This document shows, in pieces, positions 45,032-54,070 of a DNA stretch of 64,000 nucleotides (the stretch's first letter is position 1; each line of letters starts with the position of its first letter). A program made the translations under genes and the position numbers. The DNA lies in the NCBI GenBank assembly GCA_930633495.1, contig CAKNFJ010000001.1, forward strand, positions 2,627,001 to 2,691,000, in the 5' to 3' direction. The stretch comes from Hyphomicrobiales bacterium. Its GTDB lineage: Bacteria > Pseudomonadota > Alphaproteobacteria > Rhizobiales > Beijerinckiaceae. The notes under the pieces are model-generated. The model did no database searches, was not told the DNA's origin, and saw nothing but the letters and a program-made list of their open reading frames with translations.

Positions 45032-45829
45032 ATGGCTGAATTCAATCTCCCGAAGAACTCCCGCCTGACCGAAGGCAAGGCTTGGCCGAAACCGGCCAAT
45101 GCCAAGAACGTCACCGAGTTCAAGATCTATCGCTGGAGCCCGGACGACACCGCCAATCCGCGTACCGACACCTATTATGTCGACCGCGACGATTGCGGGC
45201 CGATGGTTCTCGATGCGCTGATCTGGATCAAGAACAAGGTCGACCCGACGCTGACCTTCCGCCGTTCCTGCCGCGAGGGCATCTGCGGCTCCTGCGCCAT
45301 GAACATGGACGGCAAGAACGGGCTGGCCTGCACCACCGGCATCGACGAATGCGGCGGCACCGGCAAGAACGCCGGCAGGGTCGCGATCTATCCGTTGCCG
45401 CATATGCCGGTCGTGAAGGATCTCGTGCCGGATCTGACCCGCTTCTACGCCCAGCACGCCTCGATCGAGCCCTGGCTGCAGACCACCACGCCGGCTCCCG
45501 AAAAGGAGTGGCGCCAGGCCAAGGATGATCGCGAGAAGCTCGACGGGCTCTACGAGTGCATCCTCTGCGCCTGCTGTTCCACCTCCTGCCCGAGCTACTG
45601 GTGGAACGGCGACCGCTATCTCGGCCCGGCCGCGTTGCTGCAGGCCTATCGCTGGCTGATCGATAGCCGCGACGAGGCGACGGGCGAGCGGTTGGACAAT
45701 CTCGAGGACCCGTTCCGGCTGTATCGCTGCCACACCATCATGAACTGCGCGAATGCCTGCCCGAAGGGCCTGAACCCGGCCAAGGCGATCGCAGAGGTCA
45801 AGAAGATGATGGTGGCTCGCCAGGTCTGA
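45032..45829 (+). CDS. sdhB: succinate dehydrogenase iron-sulfur subunit
   Basis: A 265-residue electron-transfer subunit. The three clusters are visible: [2Fe-2S] in [15 protein letters not shown], [4Fe-4S] in [16 protein letters not shown] and [3Fe-4S] in [17 protein letters not shown]. It lies 12 bases after sdhA and ends the operon before a strong terminator. Confidence 0.96.
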   Translation: MAEFNLPKNSRLTEGKAWPKPANAKNVTEFKIYRWSPDDTANPRTDTYYVDRDDCGPMVLDALIWIKNKVDPTLTFRRSCREGICGSCAMNMDGKNGLACTTGIDECGGTGKNAGRVAIYPLPHMPVVKDLVPDLTRFYAQHASIEPWLQTTTPAPEKEWRQAKDDREKLDGLYECILCACCSTSCPSYWWNGDRYLGPAALLQAYRWLIDSRDEATGERLDNLEDPFRLYRCHTIMNCANACPKGLNPAKAIAEVKKMMVARQV

Positions 45830-45836
45830 TGCAGGG

Positions 45837-46009
45837 TGTCATCCCGTGCGCGCTGCGGCATGTAATGCCGCTGCGCAGACACGGGATCGTTCTCCGATAA
45901 GGGCGCGTCCTCGTCCGGGCGCGCCTTTTTGCTGAAGAGGCGCCTTTTCCTGAAGACGGTCCCGCATCTGCGCAGCAGCACTTCGTGCCGCAGCGCGTGC
46001 GGGATGACA
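45837..46009. repeat. 24-bp inverted repeat pair flanking the sdh terminator
   Basis: Arms at 45837-45860 (TGTCATCCCGTGCGCGCTGC...) and 45986-46009 are complementary at 22 of 24 positions. Between them lies the sdh terminator. The pair fills the spacer between convergent sdhB and the DadA-like gene and resembles REP-type repeats. Confidence 0.6.
45901..45930 (+). terminator. intrinsic terminator of sdhCDAB
   Basis: GGCGCG (45902-45907) and CGCGCC (45920-45925) form a stem, followed directly by TTTTT (45926-45930). This is the clearest factor-independent terminator in the window. Confidence 0.8.
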
Positions 46010-46016
46010 GCGGTTC

Positions 46017-47267
46017 TCAGCGGATGTAGCGCTCTGGCCGGAACGGCGCGGGGTCGATCGGCGGCTTTTCCCCGCAGACCATGGTAGCGATCATCTCGCC
46101 GGTGATCGGGCCCGTCGAGAAGCCGATATGCTGGTTGCCGAAGGCGAGCCAGAGGCCGGGATGGCGCGGCGCCTCGCCGATCATTGGCAAGGAATCCGGC
46201 AAGGTCGGCCGGGAGCCGCGCCAGGTTTCGCCGACGACCTCGCCGAGTGGGAAGGCCTCGCGCGCCGCAGCGGTCGCGCCGTCGATCTGGCGGTGCTCGT
46301 CGGGCGCGTCGCGGAAGGAGAGGTCGACGCCGCTGGTCACGCGAAAACCCTGCTCCATTGGCGCCATGTAGTAGGCGCCGTCGACATCGTAGACGGGCCG
46401 CGACAGGCCGGTGCCGGCGTCCGGCTTGAGATGGCGGTGATAGCCGCGCTCGACATCGAGCCGCGGATCGATTCCGAGCGGTTTCAACAGGTCGCCGCTC
46501 CAGGGGCCGAGCGCGACGACCACGATATCGGCCTCGAAGCTGCCCGTCGCGGTGCTCGCACGCCAGCCGCTGCCATTGCGGGCGAGGTCGGTGATCGCGG
46601 CCTGCTCGATCCTGCCGCCGCGCTCGGCGAAGAGGGTGGCATAGGCCGCGGTGACGGCACCGGGCGAATCGACCGAGCCGACGCAGGGGATCAGGAGACC
46701 GGCCGGGAAGATCGGATTCAGGCTGGGCTCGATGCCGGAGATGCCTTGCCGGTCGAGGACTTGAGACTCGATGCCGTGGCTTTTCAGGAAATCATGCTCG
46801 GCCCGCGCGGCTTCATGGCCGGCTTCCGTGCGCCAGAGCTTGAGCGTGCCGGTCTCGCGCAGGCGGTGCGAGACGCTGGCCTCGGCCATCAGGGCGCGAT
46901 GGCGGTCGACCGTACTGGCGGTGAGCGCCTGCAAGGCGGCGATGCGAGCCTTCGCCTGCGAGGGCCGGGCCTCCCAGAGGAAGCGCAGCAGCCAGCCCGG
47001 CCGGCTGAAGGCGCGGGCCCAGCTCAGGTGGAGCGCGGGATGGCGATTGCCGAGATAGTCGGAGATCCTCGCATAGAGCGAGGGGTTGTTCAGCGGCACG
47101 ATCGAGGAGGCGGCGAGTACGCCGGCATTGCCGTAGGAGGTCTCGCTGCCGGGTTCCTTGCGGTCGATCAGGGTGACGGCGATGCCGCGCTTCTGCAGCG
47201 CCAGCGCGCAGGAGACGCCGACCATGCCGGCGCCGAGGACGAGAGCTGTACGGGTCAAATGGGTCAC
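46017..47267 (-). CDS. FAD-dependent D-amino-acid dehydrogenase-like oxidase (DadA family)
   Basis: A 416-residue flavoenzyme. The FAD loop is ALVLGAGMVGVSCALALQKRG with DRKEPGSETSYGNAG following. The C-terminal part has RPTLPDSLPMIGEAPRHPGLWLAFGNQHIGF, typical of DadA. It would deaminate D-amino acids with electrons going to quinone. The GTG at 47265-47267 overlaps the stop of the upstream amidotransferase gene (GTGA), so the two are translationally coupled. Confidence 0.87.
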   Translation of the reverse strand: MTHLTRTALVLGAGMVGVSCALALQKRGIAVTLIDRKEPGSETSYGNAGVLAASSIVPLNNPSLYARISDYLGNRHPALHLSWARAFSRPGWLLRFLWEARPSQAKARIAALQALTASTVDRHRALMAEASVSHRLRETGTLKLWRTEAGHEAARAEHDFLKSHGIESQVLDRQGISGIEPSLNPIFPAGLLIPCVGSVDSPGAVTAAYATLFAERGGRIEQAAITDLARNGSGWRASTATGSFEADIVVVALGPWSGDLLKPLGIDPRLDVERGYHRHLKPDAGTGLSRPVYDVDGAYYMAPMEQGFRVTSGVDLSFRDAPDEHRQIDGATAAAREAFPLGEVVGETWRGSRPTLPDSLPMIGEAPRHPGLWLAFGNQHIGFSTGPITGEMIATMVCGEKPPIDPAPFRPERYIR

Positions 47268-48115
47268 AGGCCGGCGGCGGCCGGCTCCTTCAGCCAGTGG
47301 TCGAGGAAGGCGTCGAGCCAGAGCCGGACGGCCGGGTCATGCTGGAACCAGCCCGGCAGATGGGTGTGGCCGAGCTGGGCGCCGGGCATCAGCGTGCGCT
47401 CATGGCCGCGCACCGACCAGCGATACATCATCGCCGGCGTCACTTCCGGGTGGAACTGGATGCCATAGACCTTCGAGCCCGCGCGGATGGCCTGCACGGG
47501 GAAATCTCCGCCCGTCGCGAGGCATTCGGCGCCGCTCGGGCAATCGAAGCCATCGCGATGCCATTGATAGACGATGTCTGGCCAGACGAATTGAGCGGTG
47601 CCGGCATGGGCGGCGCCAGCCTCGGTGACGGAGAGCGGGTAATAGCCGACCTCGGCGCGGCCCTCGTCATGGGTGTAGACGCGCGCGCCCATCTGCTTCG
47701 CCAGCATCTGCGCGCCGAGGCAGATGCCGAGAAAGGGGGCATCCTCCTTCAGGCAAGTGCCGATCCAGTCGATCTCGGCCTTGATGAAATCGTCGGGATC
47801 GTTGGCCCCCATCGGGCCGCCGAAGATCACGGCGCCGGCATGGTCGCGCATCGTCTGCGGCAGCGGATCGCCGAAGCGCGGCTTGCGGATGTCGAGCGCA
47901 TGGCCACGCGCCTGCAGCAGGCGGCCGACACGGCCGGAGGTCGAATGCTCCTGATGCAGCACCACGAGCACCGGCTTGGGTGCTGGGCGGCTCGGCCGGG
48001 TGGCGAGGGGAGAGCGCGTTCTGCGGGGGGCGCGGAGGACGAAGGCGTGGTCGTTCATCACGGACTTCAGGGTCGCTCGCGCGCCGGCAGGCGGAAGAAT
48101 GGCGCGCAAAGCCAT
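47264..48115 (-). CDS. class I glutamine amidotransferase-like protein
   Basis: A 283-residue protein. The central GATase1 domain has the nucleophile FLGICLGAQMLAKQMG and the His-Glu pair in YGIQFHPEVTPAMM. About 70 N-terminal residues are arginine/proline-rich. The likely start at 48115 has GAAGGGCG eight bases upstream; an ATG at 48058 is the alternative. It may transfer or hydrolyse amide nitrogen, as in GuaA-like or gamma-glutamyl hydrolases. The coupled DadA-like gene suggests a shared amino-compound pathway. Confidence 0.8.
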   Translation of the reverse strand: MALRAILPPAGARATLKSVMNDHAFVLRAPRRTRSPLATRPSRPAPKPVLVVLHQEHSTSGRVGRLLQARGHALDIRKPRFGDPLPQTMRDHAGAVIFGGPMGANDPDDFIKAEIDWIGTCLKEDAPFLGICLGAQMLAKQMGARVYTHDEGRAEVGYYPLSVTEAGAAHAGTAQFVWPDIVYQWHRDGFDCPSGAECLATGGDFPVQAIRAGSKVYGIQFHPEVTPAMMYRWSVRGHERTLMPGAQLGHTHLPGWFQHDPAVRLWLDAFLDHWLKEPAAAGL

Positions 48116-48267
48116 GACGGATCGCCCTTCAGCATGAGGTTCCAGACGGAACGAAGCAAGCAATTTATGCGCCGGAACCGCCGCAACCATCCGTCAAGCT
48201 CTCCTGGTCATGTCGGAACGAGCGGCGGGGAACGGCGTTTCGCTTGACGCTCCGCCCTTAATCTGAG

Positions 48268-48291
48268 ATGAGAATGAACGTTCATTCTCAT
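48268..48291. promoter_or_regulatory. perfect 24-bp palindrome, TetR-type operator
   Basis: ATGAGAATGAAC followed by its exact complement. It is 15 bp upstream of the tetR-type start, overlapping where the promoter must be. Such palindromes are the normal self-operators of TetR repressors, here controlling the regulator and the RND pump behind it. Confidence 0.85.
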
Positions 48292-48305
48292 TTTGCCGGG
48301 TTCCG

Positions 48306-48944
48306 ATGCCCCCTCTGGTTTCCGCGCCGCAGCCTGTTGCCGTCCTGACGGAGCGCCATATCCGCATCCTGGATGCGGCCGAGCGGGTGTTCGCGCGCGC
48401 CGGTTTCCACGCGGCGACGATGCAGGATGTCGCGGCCGAGGCCGGGATGAGCCCGGGCAATCTCTACCGCTATTTCAGTTCCAAGGACGCGATCATCGCC
48501 GGCATGTCCGAGCGCGACCGCAGCCTGATCGCGGAGGATTTCGGCAGCCTGCGGGCGGATAACGGTTCCCTGCTCGACCAGCTGGAGGAGCTTGGCCGCA
48601 AGCATCTCGTCCGCCAGCCGCGCGAGAAGGCGGTGATCGCCGTGCAGATCTGGGCGGAAGCCGCGCGCAATCCGGACATGGCGCGGATGTGCGCGGATAT
48701 CGAAGGCACCGTGGTCCAGGGGCTGGCGACGGCGATCGGCGAAGCCAAGCGCAATGGCGAATTGCCGCCGCTGCTCGACGAGCAGCGCTTCCTGCTAGCG
48801 GTCTCGATGATGGCGGACGGCTATTTCTGCCGCCGGGCAATGGACCCGAACTTCGACGAGGCGGTTGCGGCGGACACCTTGTTCGCCGGCATGCGCCAGC
48901 TCGCCCAGACCATGCTCCTGCCCGAAACGGAGACGCGACCATGA
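48306..48944 (+). CDS. TetR family transcriptional repressor
   Basis: A 212-residue regulator. The N-terminal helix-turn-helix is RILDAAERVFARAGFHAATMQDVAAEAGMSPGNLYRYFSSKDAIIAG (about 20-65, in two blocks). The C-terminal helices bind the effector. Its stop overlaps an in-frame ATG of the next gene (ATGA). With the palindrome before it, it very likely represses the RND operon until a substrate binds. Confidence 0.92.
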   Translation: MPPLVSAPQPVAVLTERHIRILDAAERVFARAGFHAATMQDVAAEAGMSPGNLYRYFSSKDAIIAGMSERDRSLIAEDFGSLRADNGSLLDQLEELGRKHLVRQPREKAVIAVQIWAEAARNPDMARMCADIEGTVVQGLATAIGEAKRNGELPPLLDEQRFLLAVSMMADGYFCRRAMDPNFDEAVAADTLFAGMRQLAQTMLLPETETRP

Positions 48945-49009
48945 TCTCTGCGCCCGCAGGACTTTCTTCCCTTTTCTCCGGCCATGCGGCCGAAACAGGA
49001 TCCTTTTCG

Positions 49010-50209
49010 ATGATCGTTCGCTCGTCCGTTCCGCGCCTGTCGGCGTCGATGGCCGTCGCCGTGGCCTTGCTGGCGATGCCGCTGCCGCTCGCGGCGCAGA
49101 CACCGGCGAGCAGCACGTCCGCAGCCGCACCGGCCGCCGGCCCCTCCGTCACCGTGACTCAGGCGGAAACCACCGAGATCGTGCAGAGCGTGGTCGTCTC
49201 GGGCTCGACGGTGGCGCGCGACGAGATCCTGGTCGCCCCCGAGGTCGACGGGCTGTCGATCATCGCGCTTTTGGCGGAGGAGGGCGACAAGGTCGCGCAG
49301 GGCCAGGTGCTGCTGCGGCTGAGCCGGACGACGCTCGACGTCCAGAAGGCTCAGAACGACGCCCAGATCGCCCGCGCGGAGGCGGCGGTCGCGCAGGCCA
49401 ACGCCCAGATCGCCGAGGCCGACGCCAATCTGGTCCAGGCCAACAATGCCTTCGACCGCACCAAGGCGCTGCGCGAAAGCGGCAATGCCAGCATGGAGCT
49501 GTTCGACCAGCGCGCTGCCGCCGCGCGCTCCGGCCAGGCGCGCGCCAATGCCGCGCGCCAGCTGCTGGCGATCGCGACGGCCGACCTTGCGCTTGCCCAG
49601 GCGCAGGGCAAGGACATCGCCGTCAAGCTCGCCCGCACTGACATCAAGGCGCCCGGCGCCGGCATCGTCAGCCGCCGCACCGCCAAGCTCGGCGGGACGG
49701 CGAGCATGCTGCCGACGACGGAGCCGCTGTTCCGCATCATCGCTGACGGCGCCATCGAGCTCGAAGCGCAGGTCGCCGAGGTCGAGCTGCCGGGTCTGAA
49801 GGTCGGGCAGCCGGTTTCGGTGATGCCGGCGGGGGCCAAGGACGCGCTTGCCGGCACGATCCGGCTGATCGCGCCGGAGGTCGACAAGGCCTCGCGCCTC
49901 GGCCGCGTCCGCGTCGCACTGGACGGCAACCCACCGGTCGCCATCGGCGCCTTCGCGCGCGGCATCATCGAGACCGGCCGCAAGCGCGCCGTCACCCTGC
50001 CGCTTTCGGCCATCACCTACAGCCGTTCGGGCGCGAGCGTGCAGACCGTCAAGGACGGCCGGGTCACCACGAAGCCGGTCACGCTCGGCCTGGTCGGCGG
50101 CGGCCGCGCCGAGATCGTCAGTGGCATTGCGGCGGGTGAGACCGTGGTTGCGCGCGCCGGCACCTTCGTGCGTGACGGCGACGTCGTGACGCCGGTCGCG
50201 ACCAACTGA
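49010..50209 (+). CDS. RND efflux periplasmic adaptor (membrane fusion protein)
   Basis: A 399-residue HlyD/AcrA-type adaptor. The start at 49010 gives a good signal peptide (VPRLSASMAVAVALLAMPLPLAAQ) and has AGGA upstream. A longer start at 48941 overlaps the repressor stop and is the alternative. Lipoyl halves flank an alanine-rich coiled-coil hairpin (IARAEAAVAQANAQIAEADANL to ARQLLAIATADLALAQAQ); the beta-barrel has IELEAQVAEVELPGLKVGQPV. It joins the inner-membrane pump to an outer-membrane channel not encoded here. Confidence 0.9.
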   Translation: MIVRSSVPRLSASMAVAVALLAMPLPLAAQTPASSTSAAAPAAGPSVTVTQAETTEIVQSVVVSGSTVARDEILVAPEVDGLSIIALLAEEGDKVAQGQVLLRLSRTTLDVQKAQNDAQIARAEAAVAQANAQIAEADANLVQANNAFDRTKALRESGNASMELFDQRAAAARSGQARANAARQLLAIATADLALAQAQGKDIAVKLARTDIKAPGAGIVSRRTAKLGGTASMLPTTEPLFRIIADGAIELEAQVAEVELPGLKVGQPVSVMPAGAKDALAGTIRLIAPEVDKASRLGRVRVALDGNPPVAIGAFARGIIETGRKRAVTLPLSAITYSRSGASVQTVKDGRVTTKPVTLGLVGGGRAEIVSGIAAGETVVARAGTFVRDGDVVTPVATN

Positions 50210-50220
50210 CGGATGCGGCC

Positions 50221-53200
50221 ATGAACGTGAATTTCTCCGCCTGGTCGATCCGAAAGCCGGTTCCGGCGATCCTGCTCTTCGTCGTGCTCTGCGTGCTCGG
50301 GCTGCTCGCCTTCTCGAAGCTGCCGGTCACGCGCTTTCCGAATATCGACGTGCCGCTGGTCTCCGTCACGGTGACGCAGTCCGGCGCGGCCCCGGCCGAA
50401 CTCGAAAGCCAGATCAGCAAGAAGGTCGAGGATACGGTCGCCAACATCACCGGCGTCAAGCACGTCACCTCGACGCTGACCGACGGCCAGTCGCTGACGC
50501 TGATCGAGTTCAGGCTCGAAACCAATACCGATCGTGCCGTCAACGACGTCAAGGACGCCATCGCCAAGATCCGCGCCGATCTGCCGCGCACGATCGACGA
50601 GCCAGTGATCCAGCGCATCGATGTCGAAGGCCAGTCGATCCTGACCTATGGCGCGGCTTCGGCCGGGCTGACGCTGGAGCAGCTTTCCTGGCATGTCGAC
50701 GATGTCGTCGCGCGCGAGCTGCAGGGCTTGAAGGGCGTGGGGCGCGTCGAGCGCTATGGCGGCGTCGACCGCGAGATTCGCGTCTCGCTCGATCCCGACC
50801 GTTTGCTCGCGCTCGGCATCACGGCAGGCGAGGTCAACCGCCAGATCCGCGCGACCAATGTCGACCTCGCCGGCGGGCGCGGCGAGGTCGGAGGGCAGGA
50901 ACAGGCGATCCGCACGCTGGCCGGCGCACGAACCGTCGCCGATCTGGCCGAGACGAAGATCACCCTGTCAGGCGGGCGCGAGGTGCGGCTGAAGGAGCTG
51001 GGCCGCGTCGAGGATTCCAATTCCGAGCCGCGCGCCTTCGGCCGGCTGAACAAGAGCCCGGTCGTGACCTTCGCCGTGTTCCGCTCGAAGGGTTCGAGCG
51101 AGCTTTCGGTGAAGGATGTCGTGGCCCAGCGCGTGGCGGAGCTCAACAAGCGCTTCCCCGATATCCAGATCACGCCGATCGACGACGCCGTCGCCTATAC
51201 CTACGGCAACTACAAGGCGGCGATGGAGACGCTGATCGAAGGCGCGGTGCTCGCCGTCCTCGTCGTCTTCCTGTTCCTGCGCAACTGGCGGGCGACCCTG
51301 ATCACGGCGGTCGCGCTGCCGCTATCGGCCATCCCCACCTTCTGGGCGATGGAGCTGATGGGGTTCTCGCTCAATCTCGTCAGCCTGCTCGGCATCACGC
51401 TGGTGACCGGCATCCTGGTCGACGACGCCATCGTCGAGATCGAGAACATCGTCCGGCACATGAAGATGGGCAAATCGCCCTATCGCGCCGCGATGGAGGC
51501 GGCCGACGAGATCGGGCTCGCGGTCATCGCGATCACGCTGACCATCGTCGCGATCTTCGCGCCGGTCTCCTTCATGGGTGGCGTCGCTGGCCAGTATTTC
51601 CGCCAGTTCGGCCTGACGGTCGCCGTCGCGGTGCTGTTCTCGCTGCTCGTCGCGCGCCTCATCACGCCGATGATGGCGGCTTATCTGATGCGGCCGGTCG
51701 ATCATGTCGATCCGAAGGACGGCCGGATCATGGGCGCCTATGTCGGGCTGCTGAAGGGCACGCTGAAGAAGCGACGTATCCCGTTCTTCCCGCGCTTCGA
51801 CGGCACGGGGCGCTGGCGCAGCCTGCCGTTCAATACGGCCTATGCCACGCTGATCGTCGGCTTCCTCTTCCTGATCGGCTCGATCCAGGCGACGCAGCTC
51901 TTGCCCACCGGCTTCATCCCGGACGAGGACACCTCCCGCGTCGTCGCTTCCGTCGAGCTGCCGCCCGGCTCGACGCTGGAAGATACGCGCATCACCACGG
52001 ACAAGCTCGTCGATGCGCTGAAGACCATTCCGGAAGTGCGCGACGTCTTCGTGCTGGGCGGCTCCTCGCCGACCGGCCAGCGCGAGGTTCGCCGCGCCTC
52101 GGTCTTCATCCTGCTCAAGCCGAAGGCCGAGCGCGACATCGCCCAGAAGGAGCTCAAGGTCACCATCGCCGCGAAGCTCGCCGGCGTGCCGGACGTGCGC
52201 GCCTGGTACGTCAACGAGCGCGGCGAGCGCGAGATGGCCTTCTCGATCCTGTCGAAGGATGGCGAGGCGCTCGACGCGGCCGTGGCGAAGATCGAAGCGC
52301 GGATGCGCCAGGTCGACGGCTATCTCAATGTCGCGACCGCCGGCTCGCTGAGCCGTCCGGAGCTGCGCGTCACGCCGAAGCTGGAGGAGGCCGCCAATCT
52401 CGGTGTCACGCCGGAGGCGATCTCGGAAGCGGTGCGCGTCGCCACCATCGGTGACGTCGGCGCCAATCTCGCCAAGTTCAATGCGGGCGACCGGCTGGTG
52501 CCGATCCGCGTGCAGCTCGACGAGGCGGCACGGACCGACATGCGCAACATCGCGGCGCTGCGCGTGACCAATACGAACGGCGTCTCGATCCCGCTGACCG
52601 CCGTGGCCGATATCGGCTTCGGCGAGGGTCCGAGCTCGATCGACCGCTATGACCGCGTCCGCCGGGCGCAGATCGGCGCCGATCTCAAGCGCGGCTTCGA
52701 ACTCGGCACGGCGCAGGACAAGTTTCACGAGATCGTCAAGGAGATCGGCCTGCCGCCGGGCGTCTGGGTCGCCGCCACGGGCGACGCGGAAATCCAGGGC
52801 GAGGTCGTGCAGGGCTTCATCACGGCGATGACGACCGGCCTGATGCTGGTGCTGGCGGTGCTGATCCTGCTGTTCGGCTCGGTCTTCCAGCCGATCACCA
52901 TCCTGCTCTCGCTGCCGCTTTCCTTCGGCGGCGTGGTGATCGCGCTGCTCGCGACGCACAACGCCGTCTCGATGCCGGTCTATATCGGCCTGCTCATGCT
53001 GATGGGCATCGTCACCAAGAACGCGATCATGCTGGTCGATTTCGCGGTGGAGGAGGTCGGGCGCGGTAAGGACCGGATGACCGCCGTGATCGAGGCCGGC
53101 CGCAAGCGTGCGCGGCCGATCCTGATGACCACCATTGCCATGGCGGCGGGCATGCTGCCCTCGGCCTATGGCCTCGGCGATGGCGGCGAGTTTCGCGCGC

Positions 53201-53448
53201 CGATGGCGATCGCGGTGATCGGCGGCCTGCTCGTCTCGACGGTGCTGTCGCTCATCTTCGTGCCGTCCTTCTACATGGTGATGGACGATCTCTCGCGGGC
53301 GACGGGCTGGCTCTTCGGCCGCTTCCTCGGCAAGGCCGAGGACGAGAGCAGCTGGGAGCCGATCCACGACCCCGAGCACGCGACGCCGGGAGAAGCAACG
53401 GCGGAGGCGATGTCGAAGCCGGCGCCGCCGCGGCTGGCGGCGGAATGA
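50221..53448 (+). CDS. RND multidrug efflux permease (HAE1 family)
   Basis: A 1075-residue proton-driven pump with twelve membrane segments and two large periplasmic loops. The first segment begins WSIRKPVPAILLFVVLCVLGLLAFSKLPVTRFPNID. The proton-relay aspartates lie in GILVDDAIVEIENIVRH (segment 4) and a lysine partner in GIVTKNAIMLVDFAVEE (segment 10). It starts 11 bases after the adaptor. The drug range is unknown. It ends three bases before the convergent HxlR gene stop. Confidence 0.94.
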   Translation: MNVNFSAWSIRKPVPAILLFVVLCVLGLLAFSKLPVTRFPNIDVPLVSVTVTQSGAAPAELESQISKKVEDTVANITGVKHVTSTLTDGQSLTLIEFRLETNTDRAVNDVKDAIAKIRADLPRTIDEPVIQRIDVEGQSILTYGAASAGLTLEQLSWHVDDVVARELQGLKGVGRVERYGGVDREIRVSLDPDRLLALGITAGEVNRQIRATNVDLAGGRGEVGGQEQAIRTLAGARTVADLAETKITLSGGREVRLKELGRVEDSNSEPRAFGRLNKSPVVTFAVFRSKGSSELSVKDVVAQRVAELNKRFPDIQITPIDDAVAYTYGNYKAAMETLIEGAVLAVLVVFLFLRNWRATLITAVALPLSAIPTFWAMELMGFSLNLVSLLGITLVTGILVDDAIVEIENIVRHMKMGKSPYRAAMEAADEIGLAVIAITLTIVAIFAPVSFMGGVAGQYFRQFGLTVAVAVLFSLLVARLITPMMAAYLMRPVDHVDPKDGRIMGAYVGLLKGTLKKRRIPFFPRFDGTGRWRSLPFNTAYATLIVGFLFLIGSIQATQLLPTGFIPDEDTSRVVASVELPPGSTLEDTRITTDKLVDALKTIPEVRDVFVLGGSSPTGQREVRRASVFILLKPKAERDIAQKELKVTIAAKLAGVPDVRAWYVNERGEREMAFSILSKDGEALDAAVAKIEARMRQVDGYLNVATAGSLSRPELRVTPKLEEAANLGVTPEAISEAVRVATIGDVGANLAKFNAGDRLVPIRVQLDEAARTDMRNIAALRVTNTNGVSIPLTAVADIGFGEGPSSIDRYDRVRRAQIGADLKRGFELGTAQDKFHEIVKEIGLPPGVWVAATGDAEIQGEVVQGFITAMTTGLMLVLAVLILLFGSVFQPITILLSLPLSFGGVVIALLATHNAVSMPVYIGLLMLMGIVTKNAIMLVDFAVEEVGRGKDRMTAVIEAGRKRARPILMTTIAMAAGMLPSAYGLGDGGEFRAPMAIAVIGGLLVSTVLSLIFVPSFYMVMDDLSRATGWLFGRFLGKAEDESSWEPIHDPEHATPGEATAEAMSKPAPPRLAAE

Positions 53449-53451
53449 GGA

Positions 53452-53970
53452 TTACGCCGAGGTCGCCGTGACCTCGGCAATTTGTCGCTGCGCCAGCGCG
53501 TCCCGATAGGCCTGCGTTAGCTCGTCGAGGACGGAGCGCTCTGGCCGGGGTGCGTCGAGGTGAAGGTGCCGGAGCTCCGCCATGAAGCGCTCCCAGAGCG
53601 GGGCGCCGCCTTCGGCGAGGATCTCGGCGCGGATCGAGAGTTCCTGCGTCACCGGCAGGAAGCGCCGGCCCCAATCGCCCATCGCGGCAAAGACCGGGAC
53701 GAGCGCGATGCCCATCTCGGTCAGGCTGTAGATCGCCTTCTGCTTGTGGCTGGCGTCGTCGCGGCGCGAGAGCAGCCCGTTTTCGACCAGCCGCTTCAGC
53801 CGGTCGGCGAGGATGTTGGAGGCGATGCCCTCGTCGGATTTCGCCATGAGCTCGCGGAAATGCCGGCGATTGCCGAACATCACGTCGCGCAGGACGATCA
53901 GGCTCCAGCGATCCCCCAGAATTTCCAGCGTCAGGTTGATCGGACAGCCCGAACGGCCGGTCTCGCGCAT
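53452..53970 (-). CDS. HxlR family transcriptional regulator
   Basis: A 172-residue winged helix-turn-helix protein: the conserved N-terminal cysteine is in RSGCPINLTLEILGDRWSLIVLRDVMFG, and FRELMAKSDEGIASNILADRLKRLVENGLL is the recognition region. The C-terminal extension (60 residues) is longer than in small HxlR members. The ATG at 53970 follows GGAGG, whereas the open frame reaches 54021 into the operator region. It probably controls the divergent RibD-type gene. Confidence 0.88.
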   Translation of the reverse strand: MRETGRSGCPINLTLEILGDRWSLIVLRDVMFGNRRHFRELMAKSDEGIASNILADRLKRLVENGLLSRRDDASHKQKAIYSLTEMGIALVPVFAAMGDWGRRFLPVTQELSIRAEILAEGGAPLWERFMAELRHLHLDAPRPERSVLDELTQAYRDALAQRQIAEVTATSA

Positions 53971-54019
53971 GCTCGCCTCCAAAACTGCTTGCGATATAAA
54001 ATCGGTTTGGTTATCCATC

Positions 54020-54044
54020 AACCAGTTGCAAATCGAAACTGGTT
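54020..54044. promoter_or_regulatory. inverted repeat operator between hxlR-type and RibD-type genes
   Basis: AACCAGTT (54020-54027) and AACTGGTT (54037-54044) form 8-bp arms nine bases apart, in the 100-bp divergent region. This is a likely HxlR-type site for both promoters. Confidence 0.6.
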
Positions 54045-54070
54045 TTCATCGAGCAGAACCGGAGGATGCG

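Noticed and set aside
43103..45733. 876-residue minus-strand open frame over sdhA/sdhB
   Set aside because: Antisense shadow of strongly coding genes; no domain motifs are visible.
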